Shown piece by piece: positions 1-12,090 of a stretch of 64,000 bases of DNA; position 1 is the first letter of the stretch, and the number at the start of each line of letters is the position of its first letter. The notes below the pieces were generated by a model. That model made no database searches, was not told the origin of the DNA, and worked only from the letters and a program-made list of their open reading frames with translations. This DNA comes from Pomphorhynchus laevis. Lineage: Eukaryota; Acanthocephala; Palaeacanthocephala; Echinorhynchida; Pomphorhynchidae. The DNA is taken from the NCBI GenBank assembly GCA_012934845.2, contig WNNJ02000927.1, positions 103,905-167,904 of the forward strand, in the 5' to 3' direction. Both the position numbers and the translations under genes were made by a program.

Positions 1-299
1 CCATTACAATAGGTCGATCGAGATTTACTTGAGAGGTTTGAGTGGATAATCCAACGACCGTTGGATTCCAAAATAGTGAATTTCCTCGTCTACTCGATTG
101 ATTAAATCATCATGCTACTCTATTGACGTAAACGCGGTAGAGTCGAGACATCAACTTTGTTCATATGATACTGAAAGTAGCACCACTCAACTATCATTTT
201 ATAAAGAGTAGAGGATTTTTTAGAATTTTATTTAAACGATAATTGTCGTTGCAAATTTTCAGGAACGAACTGTTACCATCTTCAGGCTGCTAGTGTAAT
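1..299. other. no recognisable feature
   Basis: AT-rich sequence with no open frame, no tRNA-like boxes and no similarity I can see to the other repeats in the window. It lies beyond the 3' tail of the first LINE copy. Confidence 0.5.
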
Positions 300-308
300 C
301 ATAATTTT

Positions 309-2527
309 AATAATAAAGATTTTGTTAACAACTACATAACCATTAAAAAGTTTAAATAGAAAAACATGCAAAAAAATAAAACAGAAAACAAAGTCAGCCC
401 TGTCGTTAACGGAGTCTTCATTGTTTCACAGTCTCAGTCCGCATGGATATGAGCCCTCCAGCCAATCCAACACGCCGTTCTCTGACTAAACTACATGGGA
501 TATCTCACTCCCCGATTGATCCAATCGATGCGGACTATGCTCGGTAATCGCGAGATGAGGAGGTTGAGAAACCTTAGTCTTTGATCTGGGCGAGGTCCTC
601 TTGAAAAGAAGACTAATCCCGAGATAGCCCAGGTACCCCATAGGCGCGCTTGGGTTTTCCAATTCAATGACAAATGTTGAGCCCGTTTCAGGGCCCACCT
701 AGCTTTCTTTAAGATACGTTTGAGTCTATCCAGTTCAGCTTTCTCTGACCAGTTCACTGTAATGCTGATTTTCAGGAATTTTTCTCGACTTGTGAATGTA
801 GAGAGTGATTGAGGCTGCAAAATGGAGGCGAGTGCAGATAGTGCTAATCTCTTAAGCTTCTTTTTGAAGGCAGGGGCACCATGAAAGACGACCACCTGCG
901 ATTTAGAGAAGTTGCGAACAAGATTGAATATGGGTAGCTAATATTTTAATCTTAAAAAGAAACGGATGATGTCAGAGACTACACCTTTGCACCTGCGTCC
1001 AGAGAACAGGGTTGTGGTAACATCAACGTGTACCACAAGATATTGATCGCGTTTAAATATTTTGTAGAGTATAATGGAGGCAGCAAGATACAAGATTAGA
1101 GAAAGTGGGGATCCTTGAGGCAACCCGTAATAGGGTAAAACTGACGTGCATTAGGGTCATATTCATAGATAAATCGCTTGGTATACAACAATATTTCCAC
1201 CCTGTTAACAATTCTCCCAGGCAACCCAAGGGATCTGAGAGAAGAGATAACAAAAGGAATGGAAATGCGGTCAAATGCAGCAGAAAAATCAAGAAAGACA
1301 GCCACAGCAAGCTGATGACTGTTCTCTTGACAAAACTGATGCACTTCACCTATTGATGAATGGACCGAGCGATCTTTTGAGTACCCATGAAAACCTGGTG
1401 GGATTAAATTTCGCCTACATAGATGGTCTCGGATTTTACGAGCAATCGCTTTTCGTAAATGGAGATGAGGGGGTTTTAAATCAAAATGGGCCGCAGATCT
1501 TTAGGATATGAAATCGATTTCTTTTTGGGTAAAAACACACGTCGGCTAATATTTATGCCAGCAATATCGGACGGGGAGGCTAATAGCATTGTGATGACGA
1601 CCTCCTCTCTCTGACTGCCTTTCAAAAGCTGAAAGATCCGAGTGGAGAGTGACGCCTGGGAACTGGAGGTGCCCAGAAGTGACCCCCAGGAGTTTAGGAT
1701 ATATGTTGCAGATAGTTCCCTACTCCTGAAGTCACACCAAGGCGGGATTGGTTGAAGAGATTAAGAGTCTCCATACTTATATAAGGATAGTGACTCCTCT
1801 GAAACTTTGTCAAGGCCTATGCCACCAACCCAAACCGAGGCTGTATCCTTCTGGCAATTAAACTTCTCCTCCTTGAATATCTTCCAGAAGGAAGCCTGAG
1901 AAGGGTTAAGGTGAGCAAGGCTCGCCCTATCTCTGCTCAGCTGGTACTTATATCTAGAGCTCCAATATTCATTCGAGAGGGCCTGTTTGACGGAAACAGA
2001 GAGATTTGGAAAGTGTAGCATTTTAGCTAGAACCTTGAGTTTTGTTGGAGTTGGATTGTATATGCGAGCTTTATAGGTAGTCGAAAGCAACGCGGTAGCT
2101 TGCGATGAGAGGTAGGAATTAAATTCGGTCAAACTCTCATTCCCAATCAGGGGGAAGAGTTGGATAGCTGCCTGAAAGAAGGGCACTCTATAGGATCAAA
2201 GTGAAACCTCTTTCTAAGCAACGTATCTTTCTCTAGTCGCCAGCGTAATAGGTCATGAGAGATGGTCTGTTGTAGTCGCGACTGATCAGTACAGATGGGT
2301 TTTAACAACCACATCTTATGAAGCGGTAATATATCGAGGAGGGAATTAGTTATTGAGCAATGAAAAGCGGGAGAAGGTTGTTTGTGAATAAGATAGTCGT
2401 TCCTGGTTCTGCGGAGCGCTGCATTTATCCAACGACAAGTTCTCTCTGTGAAATCACCAAGTAACATGTCATAGCCACTACCCAAAATACGATCCAGGAG
2501 GTCACGGTTCTTGTGAATTTCTCCTGG
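309..2527 (-). mobile_element. LINE copy A, 5'-truncated (ORF2 linker and RT)
   Basis: This is a decayed copy of the same LINE clade that is full length at 53.5-57.4 kb. Read on the minus strand it starts inside the APE-type endonuclease (PGEIHKNRD, GDF), passes through the linker and reaches the RT, where worn versions of FLDFSAAFD, PQGSPLS and the YADD box (here HVDV) remain. The frame is broken many times and several key RT residues are lost, so it is inactive. The tail contains a short run of TTA units, like the intact copy. The 9-bp string CATAATTTT lies at 300-308 and again at 2528-2536. This fits a target-site duplication around a 5'-truncated insertion, but the string is short and AT-rich. 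Confidence 0.85.
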
Positions 2528-2536
2528 CATAATTTT

Positions 2537-2830
2537 GCTTTATATAACACCATCAACAACAGTGGGGTGATGCTCCTTTGTTCTACAATTGCATGATTTC
2601 CCTGTGTAAGCGTAAGGGTATGAAAATTTAAAACAATAATTATACACGTGAATAAAACAAATGAATACAAAACAAAAAAATAAAACTAGTATTCAAATAG
2701 AATAGCAAAAAATTCTAAAATGTATTATACCAAAATTAAATTACTCAAAATTAAATTAAAATTAATTTTACTAAACCAATGAAAATAAATTAAACAAACT
2801 TAGATGTACGACTACGATGAATTAATGTAA
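2537..2830. other. AT-rich spacer
   Basis: Very AT-rich spacer between the truncated LINE and the PLE fragment. I see no gene or repeat in it. Confidence 0.4.
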
Positions 2831-2834
2831 CTTA

Positions 2835-4280
2835 AGTTCTATACTTAGCTGAATACCTGTTAAAATAGCGCTTTTTTATTTTTTAATAGCCAACGCTTCC
2901 AAACATAACCTAGTATTTTTATCTGGACAGGTATGGATTATTTTACATTTATCTATGTCCAACATATGTTAGGTTTCACGTACATGTTGCGAAACAGCAC
3001 ATTTAGTGTTTTTAGAATCCCTATACGTGCGGGCATGCTCCATTAGCCTATCAAGTAGGGCGCTGCTTGTCTGTCCTATATAGCCTAAATCACAGGATGA
3101 TCACGGTATAGGATATACTATTCCGTGAGTCTCTCTTATTTGCGTTTAAACCTCGTTACCATTTTTATGCCTGCATGGGCATAAAGCAACAACTTTTTAC
3201 CTGTGGCATTTATTCTGTTACACATCCGTTTTATATGTGAGTTTACTATATCATTATTTGAGGGTAAATTTATATAAATTTTCTTTTCGTTATGGTTATC
3301 TGCTAGATGTTGTTTTGGGCATCTAATTTGATTTCATACTCACTTTATTATTGTTGATGGATAGCCTCTATCTAAGAACATTTAAAAGATTTTTCTGCAA
3401 TATCTAGACGACCTCAAAAGTTCTTCTGGGAGGGCCGAGATATCGCGGGTTATTGATTTCCGCAGATTTCCAATGACTAACAAGAGAGAGTATACCTGGT
3501 TTACGGTATACTGATGTGCTAATTACCGAACTACTTTGATGGAGAGCAGCATCAAGGAATTGAAAGCTACCGTTTTCCTAAGCTTAACTGTCATTTTATA
3601 TTCGGGTCATACTCATTGAGATCGGTCAAGAGTGTTCCTTTATTTATATTCGTAACACCAACTCGTAAAAACACATCACCCAAATAATGACACCAATATG
3701 TAAATTTGTCAATTGTGGACCTGGCCAATACTTTTCACTCTCTCATATATTTCAGATAGGGTCGGTCCTAACGGGCTTCCCATTGCTACGCAGTCTATCT
3801 GATCGTAAAACGTTACTTCAAAAATAAGATGAGCTTGAGAGGTACAATAATTCAGCAATATTGCCCATTCAACGTTATTTAGGTGCCATTCTATACATCT
3901 TTTTGTAGAAGTTCAGATGCCATTACTATGACTTGATCAAGTGGAACATTGTGAAGAGTGATATCACATCAGCTTATACCATTTTTGACTGTCTTGGTAA
4001 ACTTAATGCTTTGAGTTAAAGTACAAAATCATACCCATCCTTAACCTTGTATTTCCAGCTAGTATCTATCTGAGTTCTAAGGTATCCATTGATTTCTCTA
4101 GCTAGAGCGTGGTTATACGGACCATAACGGGATACAATAGGTTTCCAGTGGGTGTTTATTTTTTCGTACACATGTTGGTGTTTATGTAATTTACCGCTTA
4201 AATACATGAAATCTCGATGTGATGCAACGCCACGAACTCTCCAATATGAGGAGATGGTATCTTTTTGTATCATCACCACA
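2835..4280 (-). mobile_element. Canonical Penelope-like element fragment (RT then GIY-YIG)
   Basis: On the minus strand the order is a PLE RT part (FMYLSGKLHKH, then KPIVSRYGP near 4.1-4.2 kb), the motif MGSPLGPTLSEIYE near 3.75 kb, and a C-terminal GIY-YIG nuclease near 3.0-3.1 kb (CDLGYIGQTSSALLDRL). RT followed by nuclease is the canonical PLE order, the opposite of the Naiad copies elsewhere in the window. The reading frame is broken repeatedly and the 5' part is missing. It abuts LINE copy B at about 4280 in the same orientation, so one element truncated or landed in the other. Confidence 0.75.
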
Positions 4281-6560
4281 GCATAGCGATGGCGACTTCT
4301 CTTCTTTCATCAACTTTCAAAAGCTGACAGACACGAGAAGAGAGTAGGACATGGGATATGGAGGTGTCCATAAGTGCACCGCATGCGTTCAAGATATCGA
4401 TAACCGATATATCCCTACTCCTGAAGTCTTCCCAAGGCGGGATTGGTTGGGGAGATTTAGCGGCTCCATAATAAAGTAGGGTTAGTGGTTCCTCCAAAAC
4501 TTTGTCAAAACCTATACTGCCAATCAAACCTGATGGCTTCTCCTTAAAGCAGACAAACTTCTGCTTCTTGAATATATTCCAGAAGAAAGACTGTTATGGA
4601 TTAAGACGAGCAATGCTTGCTTTATCTTTACTCAGATGGAACCTGTATCTAGTGCTTCAGTATTCTCTGGAGAGAGAGCCTGCCTGAGAGAAACAGAAAA
4701 ATTAGGAATATTTAGCATTTTAGCTAGGAACTTGAGTTTTGTTGGAATGGGATTGAATAAACGATCTTTATATGTGATTGAAAGTATTGCGGTAGCTTGT
4801 GAAAAGAGATAGGAATTAAATCGGGTCAGACTCTCATTTCTCACGACTGGGAAGAGTCGAATTGCTGCCTGAAGTAAGCTACTTTGATTGGATCAAAATG
4901 AAACCTTTTCAGCAGCGTGTCTTCCTCTAACCGCCAGCGAAGTAAGTTATGCGAGGTGGACAGTTGTTGGCGCGGCTGCTCAATACAAGTAGGCTTTAGC
5001 AGCCACCTTTTGTGTAGCAGTAGTATGTCGAGGAGTGAATTTGTTTTTGTGCGATAAAAGATAGGGGATAGTTGTTTATGTATAAGATAAGCGTTCCTAA
5101 ATCTGCCAAGTGTAGCATTAATCCATCGACCAGATCTGCCGTTGAAGTCACCAAGTAACATGTCATAGCCGCTAACCAATATACGGTTCAGGAGGTCACA
5201 GCTATGGTAAATCTCTAACGGCCGAATATAGATATTGGCTATGCTGATGCGTATACCGTTCTTCCAGACAAGAATAATTTAAAAGGATGGATGATCTTAA
5301 ATGGCATTTAACTAAGGTTAAAATATCTTAATAAGAAGAGGAGTGAGGTTGGGTTATGTACGTAGTAAAGTGCGAGGTTACGTGCTTTGGAATAAACTGA
5401 GTAGTGTTCTAAGGAGACTGGATATATCTAGTTTCCTAAAGGGCTTTAAAATATGTATATCGACCAGAAAAAATGCTAAGGGCAAAAGAACCTTTCGAAT
5501 TGCACTGAATGAAGTTCAGTGAAAACGGTTCGAAATTACTTCCCATGCAAGGGTGCCACTAGAAGGGACATCGAACCTCCTAGTTAGTCCCATGGAAGGG
5601 AAGGTTGCTCTACCAGCTTCCGACTCTAATAGCGAGACCGCTAGCCACCCCTAAAGTGGAGTGGGAATTATTATCATTTCCCACAATCATCCAAGCTGCT
5701 CCCTTTTTAGCTTCTTAGGAGGTGTGCTGCTCTATGAGAAGCGTTTGTTTGAAGAGATTGTCGGTACTGAATCAATCGTTGGAGGTTGAAAAAAGGTGTC
5801 GGTCAAATGTTTAATCATAGCATGAATTGATTTCATTTGCTACGAAATTTTTAGTTCGATAAACTTTAGAATATCCTCTGTGGATGGAGGTGCGTTGCTT
5901 GTAGCGGCGTTCACGCCTCGTTGATCGTTGGACAATTTGCATGCGTTGGAAGAACATCTTTTCAGATAGTCTTTAAAAAATGAGCACTTTCTAGACCACG
6001 CCGGGTGAGAGAGTGAGCAGTTTGAGCAGCCGGGAGCTGCTTTGCAAACATCGAAATGATCCAGATCCGTCGATGAGAAAACCAAGCATATTTTGTCGTT
6101 ATTCAATGACGACCCTCTGTGTCCCTATGAATGTCACTGATTGCAGTGGGAGGAACGTCACATTTTCTTCAGCGATCAGCGAGAATCTAAGGTTGCACCC
6201 AGTAAAGGGGTTGCAACATGAATTAGCCAGGATTCTCGCAGTGTCTAAATCTGTGTTTGCGAATGCAATTGGTAGTGGGGTGTCGTTCGTCACCTTAATC
6301 ATTCGGCTATCGTGGAGATTATAATCTTTCTGTAACTCCTCCAACTCGTTGTTTTCTAAGGCTGTAAGCAAATTGGTAATTTTAACTGTTGCCTGTATCG
6401 GCTTATAGGATAGATTCCAATCCTTTAAACCGTTGGAGAGATTATTTTGAACCGTTGGAGAGATTATCATTAGGTTCATAGCTTTCTCGATATGAGGGAG
6501 TTCCTCCGAAAAAGTTGAATTACCAGAAAAAACTCCACTTACCTTGTTTGTTACTGAGAA
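4281..6560 (-). mobile_element. LINE copy B, 3'-truncated (ORF1 and endonuclease)
   Basis: The minus strand holds a gag-like ORF1 (about 6.5-5.8 kb) with the same layout as the intact LINE: a KPI-x-A-x-x-KI-x-NL start, CNP-x-x-G-x-NL, then a knuckle-like stretch CSNCSLSHPAWSRKC. After it come the APE endonuclease (GDFNGRSGRWINA near 5.1 kb) and the ORF2 linker. It stops near 4280, exactly before the RT would begin, where the PLE fragment starts. An 18-bp string is repeated at 6428-6445 and 6450-6467. Frames are broken throughout. Protein divergence from the copy at 53.5-57.4 kb is clear, so this is an older copy or another subfamily. Confidence 0.8.
5541..5680 (-). repeat. tRNA-like (SINE head) sequence at the LINE ORF1/ORF2 junction
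   Basis: Read on the minus strand, TGGCTAGCGG resembles a pol III A box and GGTTCGATGTCC, about 60 nt later, resembles a B box. The intact LINE has no matching stretch at its ORF1/ORF2 boundary, which suggests an inserted SINE head. No cloverleaf can be closed with confidence. It could also be a diverged part of the LINE. Confidence 0.3.
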
Positions 6561-6624
6561 AATAGTAATAATTAGGTGTAAGCAACGTATATAATAAACA
6601 GCATATAAGTCAAACTATATTTCC

Positions 6625-6965
6625 TAAGCATATAAGATTAATAAGACATGATATTAAAAACTGTAAATTATTTATATTAGAACATATTATGGAAGAACAT
6701 AAGTCAATATTAAATAAAAACTATTATAAGGAGATGATATTTTCATTAAAACGCTTAATTCCATATACCCATTATGATTTAATGACGTGGTACAAAGAAT
6801 TGGCAGAAGTAGTATAGTAAATGATAAACAACTACATTATAATAATCCAGTTAGACGCAAACTAATAAATCACGTATATAGAATGAATAAGAAAAATAGA
6901 GTTAAAATTTTTAAAAAAGATATAAATACATGAACAATTAGAAATATTAAAACAACTTTGAAGGA
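6625..6965 (+). mobile_element. Naiad-type PLE fragment, N-terminal nuclease part
   Basis: The plus strand matches the intact Naiad at 40.2-40.45 kb, covering the end of the GIY-YIG domain (HDIKNCKLFILEHI-like, then WIKTLN-like) and the basic stretch after it. It is a short, broken internal fragment without RT. It shows that Naiad pieces other than the 3' end are also scattered here. Confidence 0.75.
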
Positions 6966-7169
6966 AAATAAAATCCTGGTTTGGGATTTTACCTGTCCTA
7001 ACTCCTTTGCCGCTAGCTACGAATCACACGCAGTGTCCACTGCTGGCGTAGTCGCCCGATGTTCCGAAGGAAAGAAAATAGTTAAAAACAGTTAACTCGA
7101 CAAGCGTCAGTGCGAGTCATTTTCTGAAGATGTCAACATAGGTTTGCGAAATATTAAATAAAAATTTCC

Positions 7170-7240
7170 TCCTTTCTTTGATCCAGCTTCAATAATTCTT
7201 TATCAATAATGGATCATTATCAACTATTTAATAAGAACAT
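7170..7240. repeat. dispersed repeat, copy 1 (with 58105-58170)
   Basis: About 65 bp here (TTTGATCCAGCT..., ATCAATAATGGATCA) recurs in the same orientation at 58105-58170 with few differences. I do not recognise the family. Confidence 0.55.
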
Positions 7241-7289
7241 TAAATAAATTAATGATAGAATATAAGTAGTTTTGTCAAAGAAAATAAAT

Positions 7290-8170
7290 GCAAAACGAAA
7301 AATTCGAGTGTAGATTCTTCAGTTGCTTGTTTGAATTATACCGCATTGCCCCATTGTATGGCAGTGCTAAGGCACTGCATCAGCCATGTGTGAACACGTT
7401 TTCCTCGTGTATCAAGACAGCTTTGCTCCTAGAGATTCCAGGAACTTCATTGAGGATAAACCGAAGGCGCCAGGGGTTTCGACTGCGATGATAGTAAATT
7501 CGGACAGGCGCTTTTCGAGGCAACTGTATTTGGCCTTTTTCTGTTCTTCGAAGCATCAGGCGACTGCACCGGCCGTGGATACTGCGTGGGATTATTCACT
7601 GACGACGATGGTGTTAGGAAAGGTAAAGTCGCAAACCACAATTCGACCCGCGTCCCACGGTGACAACATAGCTCCACCAGCCTCTTGCCATCGTTTCGCG
7701 ACAGATTAACTGATTTGAGTCTTGACGGAATGCCAGAAGCTAAAAGGGTTTTCTCACTAGCTCGTTGACAGCTGATCGACGGAGAAACTCTACTTTGACC
7801 GTCGCAATCGTGGGCATGTGCACTTCCTCTATCTACGGGTTCGCCATATGCGTACACATAGGTCTAGCAGCAATGAACTGCTAACCTCAGAGCAACGGTT
7901 AGAGATAGTAATTGATCGTCTAGACGGGTTTTAACTGAGGATACTTGATAGCTTCAAGAAAGACTCCGGTGTAACGAGAACCAACAACAATCAGACGGGC
8001 ACGGTCTTGCGTGGTTTAAGATTCGGTCGGTAGGTAGTTATAACGCAGTTTGTATATCTCGTCTGTCCATAGTTTTTTAATAATTGGTTTCGAAGGAACG
8101 GCATGGCAAAGATTTGCACTCCAGAGGCTGATGGCGTCGATAAGGTCGGGATTTGGTGAGTTAACAACGG
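7290..8170 (-). pseudogene. relic of an RT-associated zinc finger plus restriction-like nuclease region
   Basis: This patch is distinctly richer in GC than its surroundings. On the minus strand it carries the layout seen at the C-terminus of many invertebrate RT ORFs: ARLIVVGSRYTGVFLEAI, then GEPVDRGSAHAHDC (zinc-finger-like C...H.H.C), then IPSRLKS...LSRNDGKR, and a tryptophan-containing strand segment. In related proteins this is followed by the PD-(D/E)xK core. The frame shifts between these pieces, so no product is made. The ARL...AI segment also resembles the start of the nuclease part of the chimeric ORF at 12.0-14.1 kb. The exact retroelement clade is uncertain. Confidence 0.55.
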
Positions 8171-8192
8171 TTATTGTTGCGTTTTAGAGTAG

Positions 8193-8328
8193 CAAATCAA
8201 ATTAGCTAACTGAGTCTACATATTTAATATAATTATAAAGTAAACAAAGCATACTAATAATGCCTAATCAGAATTTAATAATTAAATAATTGTTATAAAA
8301 TTTTTTATAATTTGTATCAAGTTAAACA
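8193..8328 (-). mobile_element. Naiad 3' terminus, solo fragment
   Basis: Matches the last ~130 bp of the Naiad 3' UTR, including the terminal AGCTAACTGAGTCTAC block shared by all copies. It is separated by a ~210-bp insert from a second terminus that belongs to the next Naiad copy. Confidence 0.75.
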
Positions 8329-8539
8329 ATTGTCCATGATTCCATTGGAATGCGGCAATATGTTGAAAGCTGATGTCGGTACTTAACTGGACTACACTCA
8401 ACGATCAGCATACTATTAGTCAATACTAGAAGTCAGAGATGACGAGCGGCACTCATCAGTAATACGAGACATTCGATGACGTTTCGACTGTTTGTGTGAC
8501 ACTGTATTGAAAATGGAAAATTCAAAAGACGTTTAAGAT
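8329..8539 (-). repeat. SINE-like insert with GAAACG...CTGATGA tail
   Basis: On the minus strand it reads GTCGAAACG, 22 nt, CTGATGAGTG. This is the same spacing and order as the SINE tails at 51.1 and 61.8 kb. A stem-I-like pair (UAUUA with UAAUA) and parts of a stem III can be drawn, but stem II does not form, so this looks like a degenerate member. No tRNA-like head is visible. Confidence 0.4.
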
Positions 8540-9954
8540 CAAATCAACTAACTGAGTCTACGCCTTAATATAATTATAAAATAAACAAAACATAATAATG
8601 CTAAATTAAAATTCAATAATTAAATATTAAAATTAATAATTGTTATAAGATTTTTTATAATTTAAATCAAGTTAAAACAAAATTTGAAATTAAAAAAAAA
8701 GTCATTTTTATGAATTAACTAATAAATAACAGACGTTGTATCAGAATAAGGATTAGAGGTCATCAGCAGAAACTGCTATGCTATCAGGTTTCGGCTCCTA
8801 ATTACTCTACCCAACATAGCAGCGGGGCCAAATACGTGCTAAGGACGTATATTCTCTGATTAAATTTGATTATATAGTATCCTTTTCTAATACAAAGTAT
8901 ATTATTTATTATCCATCCATAAAAATTTGCCACTTAAGAGTTTAAATTTATTCTTTATATTAGTGTGTTGATTTATATATTTTACTATTTTCTGCTTGAT
9001 GTTATTTTTATAGTAACCTAGTTTAAAATATGTATCTATTAAATTATTTAAATGATTTTGAAGAAAGCCAATATCATTACATATTGTTGCAATTCTTAAA
9101 ATTTCATTATTTAATGTATTATATTTTATATTACATGGTATGCATGAATGCTCATGCAAAAATATGTTTCTTGTAAATTTAAATATGTCATCTTTACGAT
9201 ATAAATTAATAGTCGTTTTAGTTAATGTTAATTTAATGTTCATATCTAAATATGCATCTTCTTTATCATCAATATTGGTTTTGTTAAGAATAAGGCTTTC
9301 TGGATAAATTTGCTCACTAATTGAATAAAAATTATTAGAATTAAATACATATATATCATCAATGTATCAAAACATATATTTTATATATTTATATAGTTTA
9401 GATTTAGTTTTTACACAGTTATGAACAAATTAATATTCTATAAAGCTTAAAAACAAGTCAGCTATAATTGGGCTACTATTACCTCCCATTGGAACAATTT
9501 TACTTGTCTAAATATAAATGTCTCTACTTTTAAAAAATTTTGATTTATCAAAATATTTAAGAATTCTATTAATTCAATTTTATCCATATATTTATATTTA
9601 CTTGATGTTTTAATTTTGTTAGATAGGCGTTATAATTATTATAACATATATATGTATATCTTTTTCCGAATATAAAATTAATTAATTTCACTAACGCTTC
9701 TTTAATATCTACTAAATCTAGATTTGTATAAAGCGTACTAAAATCGTATGTATTTATATTTTGAAAATTTATTCCTTTTGTCTGTTCTAAAAATTCTTTT
9801 GTAGAATTAATACTGAAATAGTGTTTTAAACCAGTGTTAATTTCGATTACCTTGCAATATTTTTAGAAGTGTGCTTTGATTACTTTAAGTATTTTATTCA
9901 TATAAACAGAAAGTCGTTTTAATGTAATTTAAACGCACTACATATGAACTTAGG
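8540..9954 (-). mobile_element. Naiad-type PLE copy, 5'-truncated
   Basis: The 3' UTR (8540-8890) is followed, on the minus strand, by RT C-terminal coding sequence up to about residue 560 of the 904-residue reference. The last third (8902-9243) is still open, with LTLTKTTINLYRKDD and FLQNHLNNLIDTYFK. The RT core upstream is interrupted several times. The copy ends at about 9954, just 5' of the FICSAF region. The truncation point falls close to those of copies at 27.4 and 42.65 kb, all within the RT. Confidence 0.9.
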
Positions 9955-10017
9955 AAAGAAAGGTTTCACATGCTTTGTTAAAAGATTCATATGCTTTGTG
10001 AAATCTGATAATCCTGT

Positions 10018-10290
10018 ATTCGTAGCCTAGCAGGAAAGAGCGCAAGACAAGTACGGATAGCGGCAGCTTGAATCTCGGATGAGTCAAATTTCGGAAAGGA
10101 GAAGAGCCTTTCCAAATGGAGAGTAGAAGAGCCTTTCACGGGCCATCAGCCCTCTGATTGCCCGGGACTAGCAATATGTTTCGGAAAGCGGGCGAAACGA
10201 AAACGGCTGTGATAATGGTGCCGTTAGTAGTCATGATGTATGAAGTAGTCACTTTATAATCACGATGCCGTTAAGTAGTTACGATGCTGC
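10018..10290 (+). repeat. tRNA-derived SINE (candidate)
   Basis: TAGCCTAGCAGG at about 10026 resembles an A box and GCTTGAATCTCGG at about 10068 a B box, the spacing of a tRNA. The body continues with a GGGCGAAACG motif at about 10190 and then a worn CTGTGATAA, echoing the GAAACG...CTGATGA tail of the other SINEs. No ORF. It sits between two Naiad pieces. Confidence 0.45.
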
Positions 10291-10402
10291 CGATTTAAAT
10301 TTTAAATTTTTACTTGATTTTATTTTTTATTATTAAAATTTTATTTCGCATTAGTCTTTAATTTATAAATAATATAAAATACGTAGGCTCAGTTAGCTGC
10401 TA
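10291..10402 (+). mobile_element. Naiad 3' terminus fragment
   Basis: Plus-strand copy of the last ~110 bp of the Naiad 3' UTR, ending in ACGTAGGCTCAGTTAGCTG. It has no coding sequence. Confidence 0.7.
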
Positions 10403-11253
10403 TGATCTGGTCAGTATGATAACTTTTATTATGATTCAATTCTCTATAGTCGAGCGCAGACCTGACTTTGTTTTTCAACTTATGTCATTATGCCATATTA
10501 GGAATGATACATTTTTTATTTCATCTTGCCACTTCCTCAGTATTCCTTTATCGATCCATTTTTAAATTTCGATTTTAAACATTGACAACTTCAGGTCTTT
10601 CAATACTGTAGTAATGTACAATACAACTCTTCAAAACATGCTGCTTGTGTAACCAATCTCATGTCGCAGACCAATATATGTTCTCAATAGAGGCTTCAAA
10701 ATCTCGGTATTGTATAGCTCTATGCGATGTGGATATATTAACTTGTTCGTCGATCATAGCGATCTTGTTATTCATCGCTCACCGTTCTTTATCGGAGTTG
10801 ACTTGGACTCTAGAGGATTACTGTGATCTGTAATTTTCACACCATGCATTCTAATAGTTACAGAACCAATTTGACAAATCACATCCATGACTGTAACAAT
10901 TTTAACGGATAACTATAATATGTATCTGTAAAGGGCGTTATAACACGCGCAACGGCAACGGAGTTAGCACAAGACATCTTACCGGCATACTATTAGGCTA
11001 TTATAATCGATTGACTACAACCGTTATCTACAAGTGATCAGTATCTACTACCGTTCAAATCGACATGAATTATAGGTATGTCCGGTCATTGTTGTCTTGG
11101 CGAGTAAATGATCGTTAAGCTTTCATCTTGAAAATAAGTGTGCGAAATTGCAACTTCCGAATTTAATTATATGGAAAAAGTCAACGAGCTTGATTATCAG
11201 CTGTACATTTCCCCAGTTTATATACATTTGAGTTGGTGGTCTTTGTGTTCTTC
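10403..11253. other. no recognisable gene
   Basis: Mixed-composition, unique-looking sequence. A 62-codon open frame at 10645-10833 has no family hallmark, and I do not support it as a gene. Confidence 0.35.
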
Positions 11254-11407
11254 TTAACCTGTTCTCGTTTGAAGGATTTCTGTGTCCGGATTGCACGACA
11301 ACTATCTTATCTGTCTACAAATTCGTCAACGTGTAGATGCGTGTGTTTTTACTGTGGCAAAACATGTTAGTATTTATCCCTGTATTTGAGAGTCATGTGC
11401 TGGAGAA
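11254..11407 (+). repeat. 154-bp direct repeat, copy 1
   Basis: Identical, as far as I can check base by base, to 11937-12090 (offset 683). One frame reads GFLCPDCTTTILSVYKFVN, vaguely like the second Cys pair of a ZAD-type zinc-finger head; this resemblance is weak. Copy 2 supplies the start of the long ORF that follows. Confidence 0.9.
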
Positions 11408-11936
11408 AATTTTTGAAGGACATCGTTGTGTTAACCTTACGCCTTACCAGCAAGTCTATTTGCATGTTGTGAACTCGAGATCTGGCTCTAATTAATACTG
11501 GATACTTGAGAATATAATAAGTTTCTAATGATATTTGATATGATATGTTTTTCTGCACTATATTTTTTATTTGACCAATTCAAAATACACAATGACCTTT
11601 TTACATTTCTCTACATTATAATTTTCGGCACTTTTTTATATATAAAATCATCACATTCCGTTTTCTATTGTAATCATTTCTATTAATTTTAAATTTTAGT
11701 TTTCCTCTAACCTTTAATTTGCATATTTTTTTAAATTAATACCACATATGCTCTTGGAATTTATTTATAATTTTAACTAATTTAATTATCAATTTAATTA
11801 TTATTTTTGGCAATTTAATAATTAAAATACCACTATATTTTGCTTTTGTTTACGATTCCAATGAATTCTCCCAATTTTCTTTCTTTAGAAAATGGATTTT
11901 GTGATTTTCTGATAAATTATATACGAATAAAATAAA

Positions 11937-12090
11937 TTAACCTGTTCTCGTTTGAAGGATTTCTGTGTCCGGATTGCACGACAACTATCTTATCTGTCTA
12001 CAAATTCGTCAACGTGTAGATGCGTGTGTTTTTACTGTGGCAAAACATGTTAGTATTTATCCCTGTATTTGAGAGTCATGTGCTGGAGAA
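11937..12090 (+). repeat. 154-bp direct repeat, copy 2
   Basis: Exact second copy of 11254-11407. The break at 12090/12091 is where GC content rises and the nuclease-lipase ORF proper begins. The first 23 codons of that ORF are therefore repeat sequence, and its true upstream context has probably been lost or replaced. Confidence 0.9.

Noticed and set aside
5541-5680. A genuine tRNA gene
   Set aside because: A- and B-box-like strings exist but no acceptor stem or anticodon arm can be closed; kept only as a SINE-head candidate.
8329-8539. Fourth example of the swapped-order hammerhead motif
   Set aside because: GAAA and CUGAUGA have the right order and spacing, and parts of stems I and III can be drawn, but stem II does not form and no UH fits; counted only as a possible decayed relative.
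11254-11407. ZAD zinc-finger gene fragment
   Set aside because: A single CPDC...YKFVN resemblance followed by a stop; no second Cys pair or C2H2 fingers.
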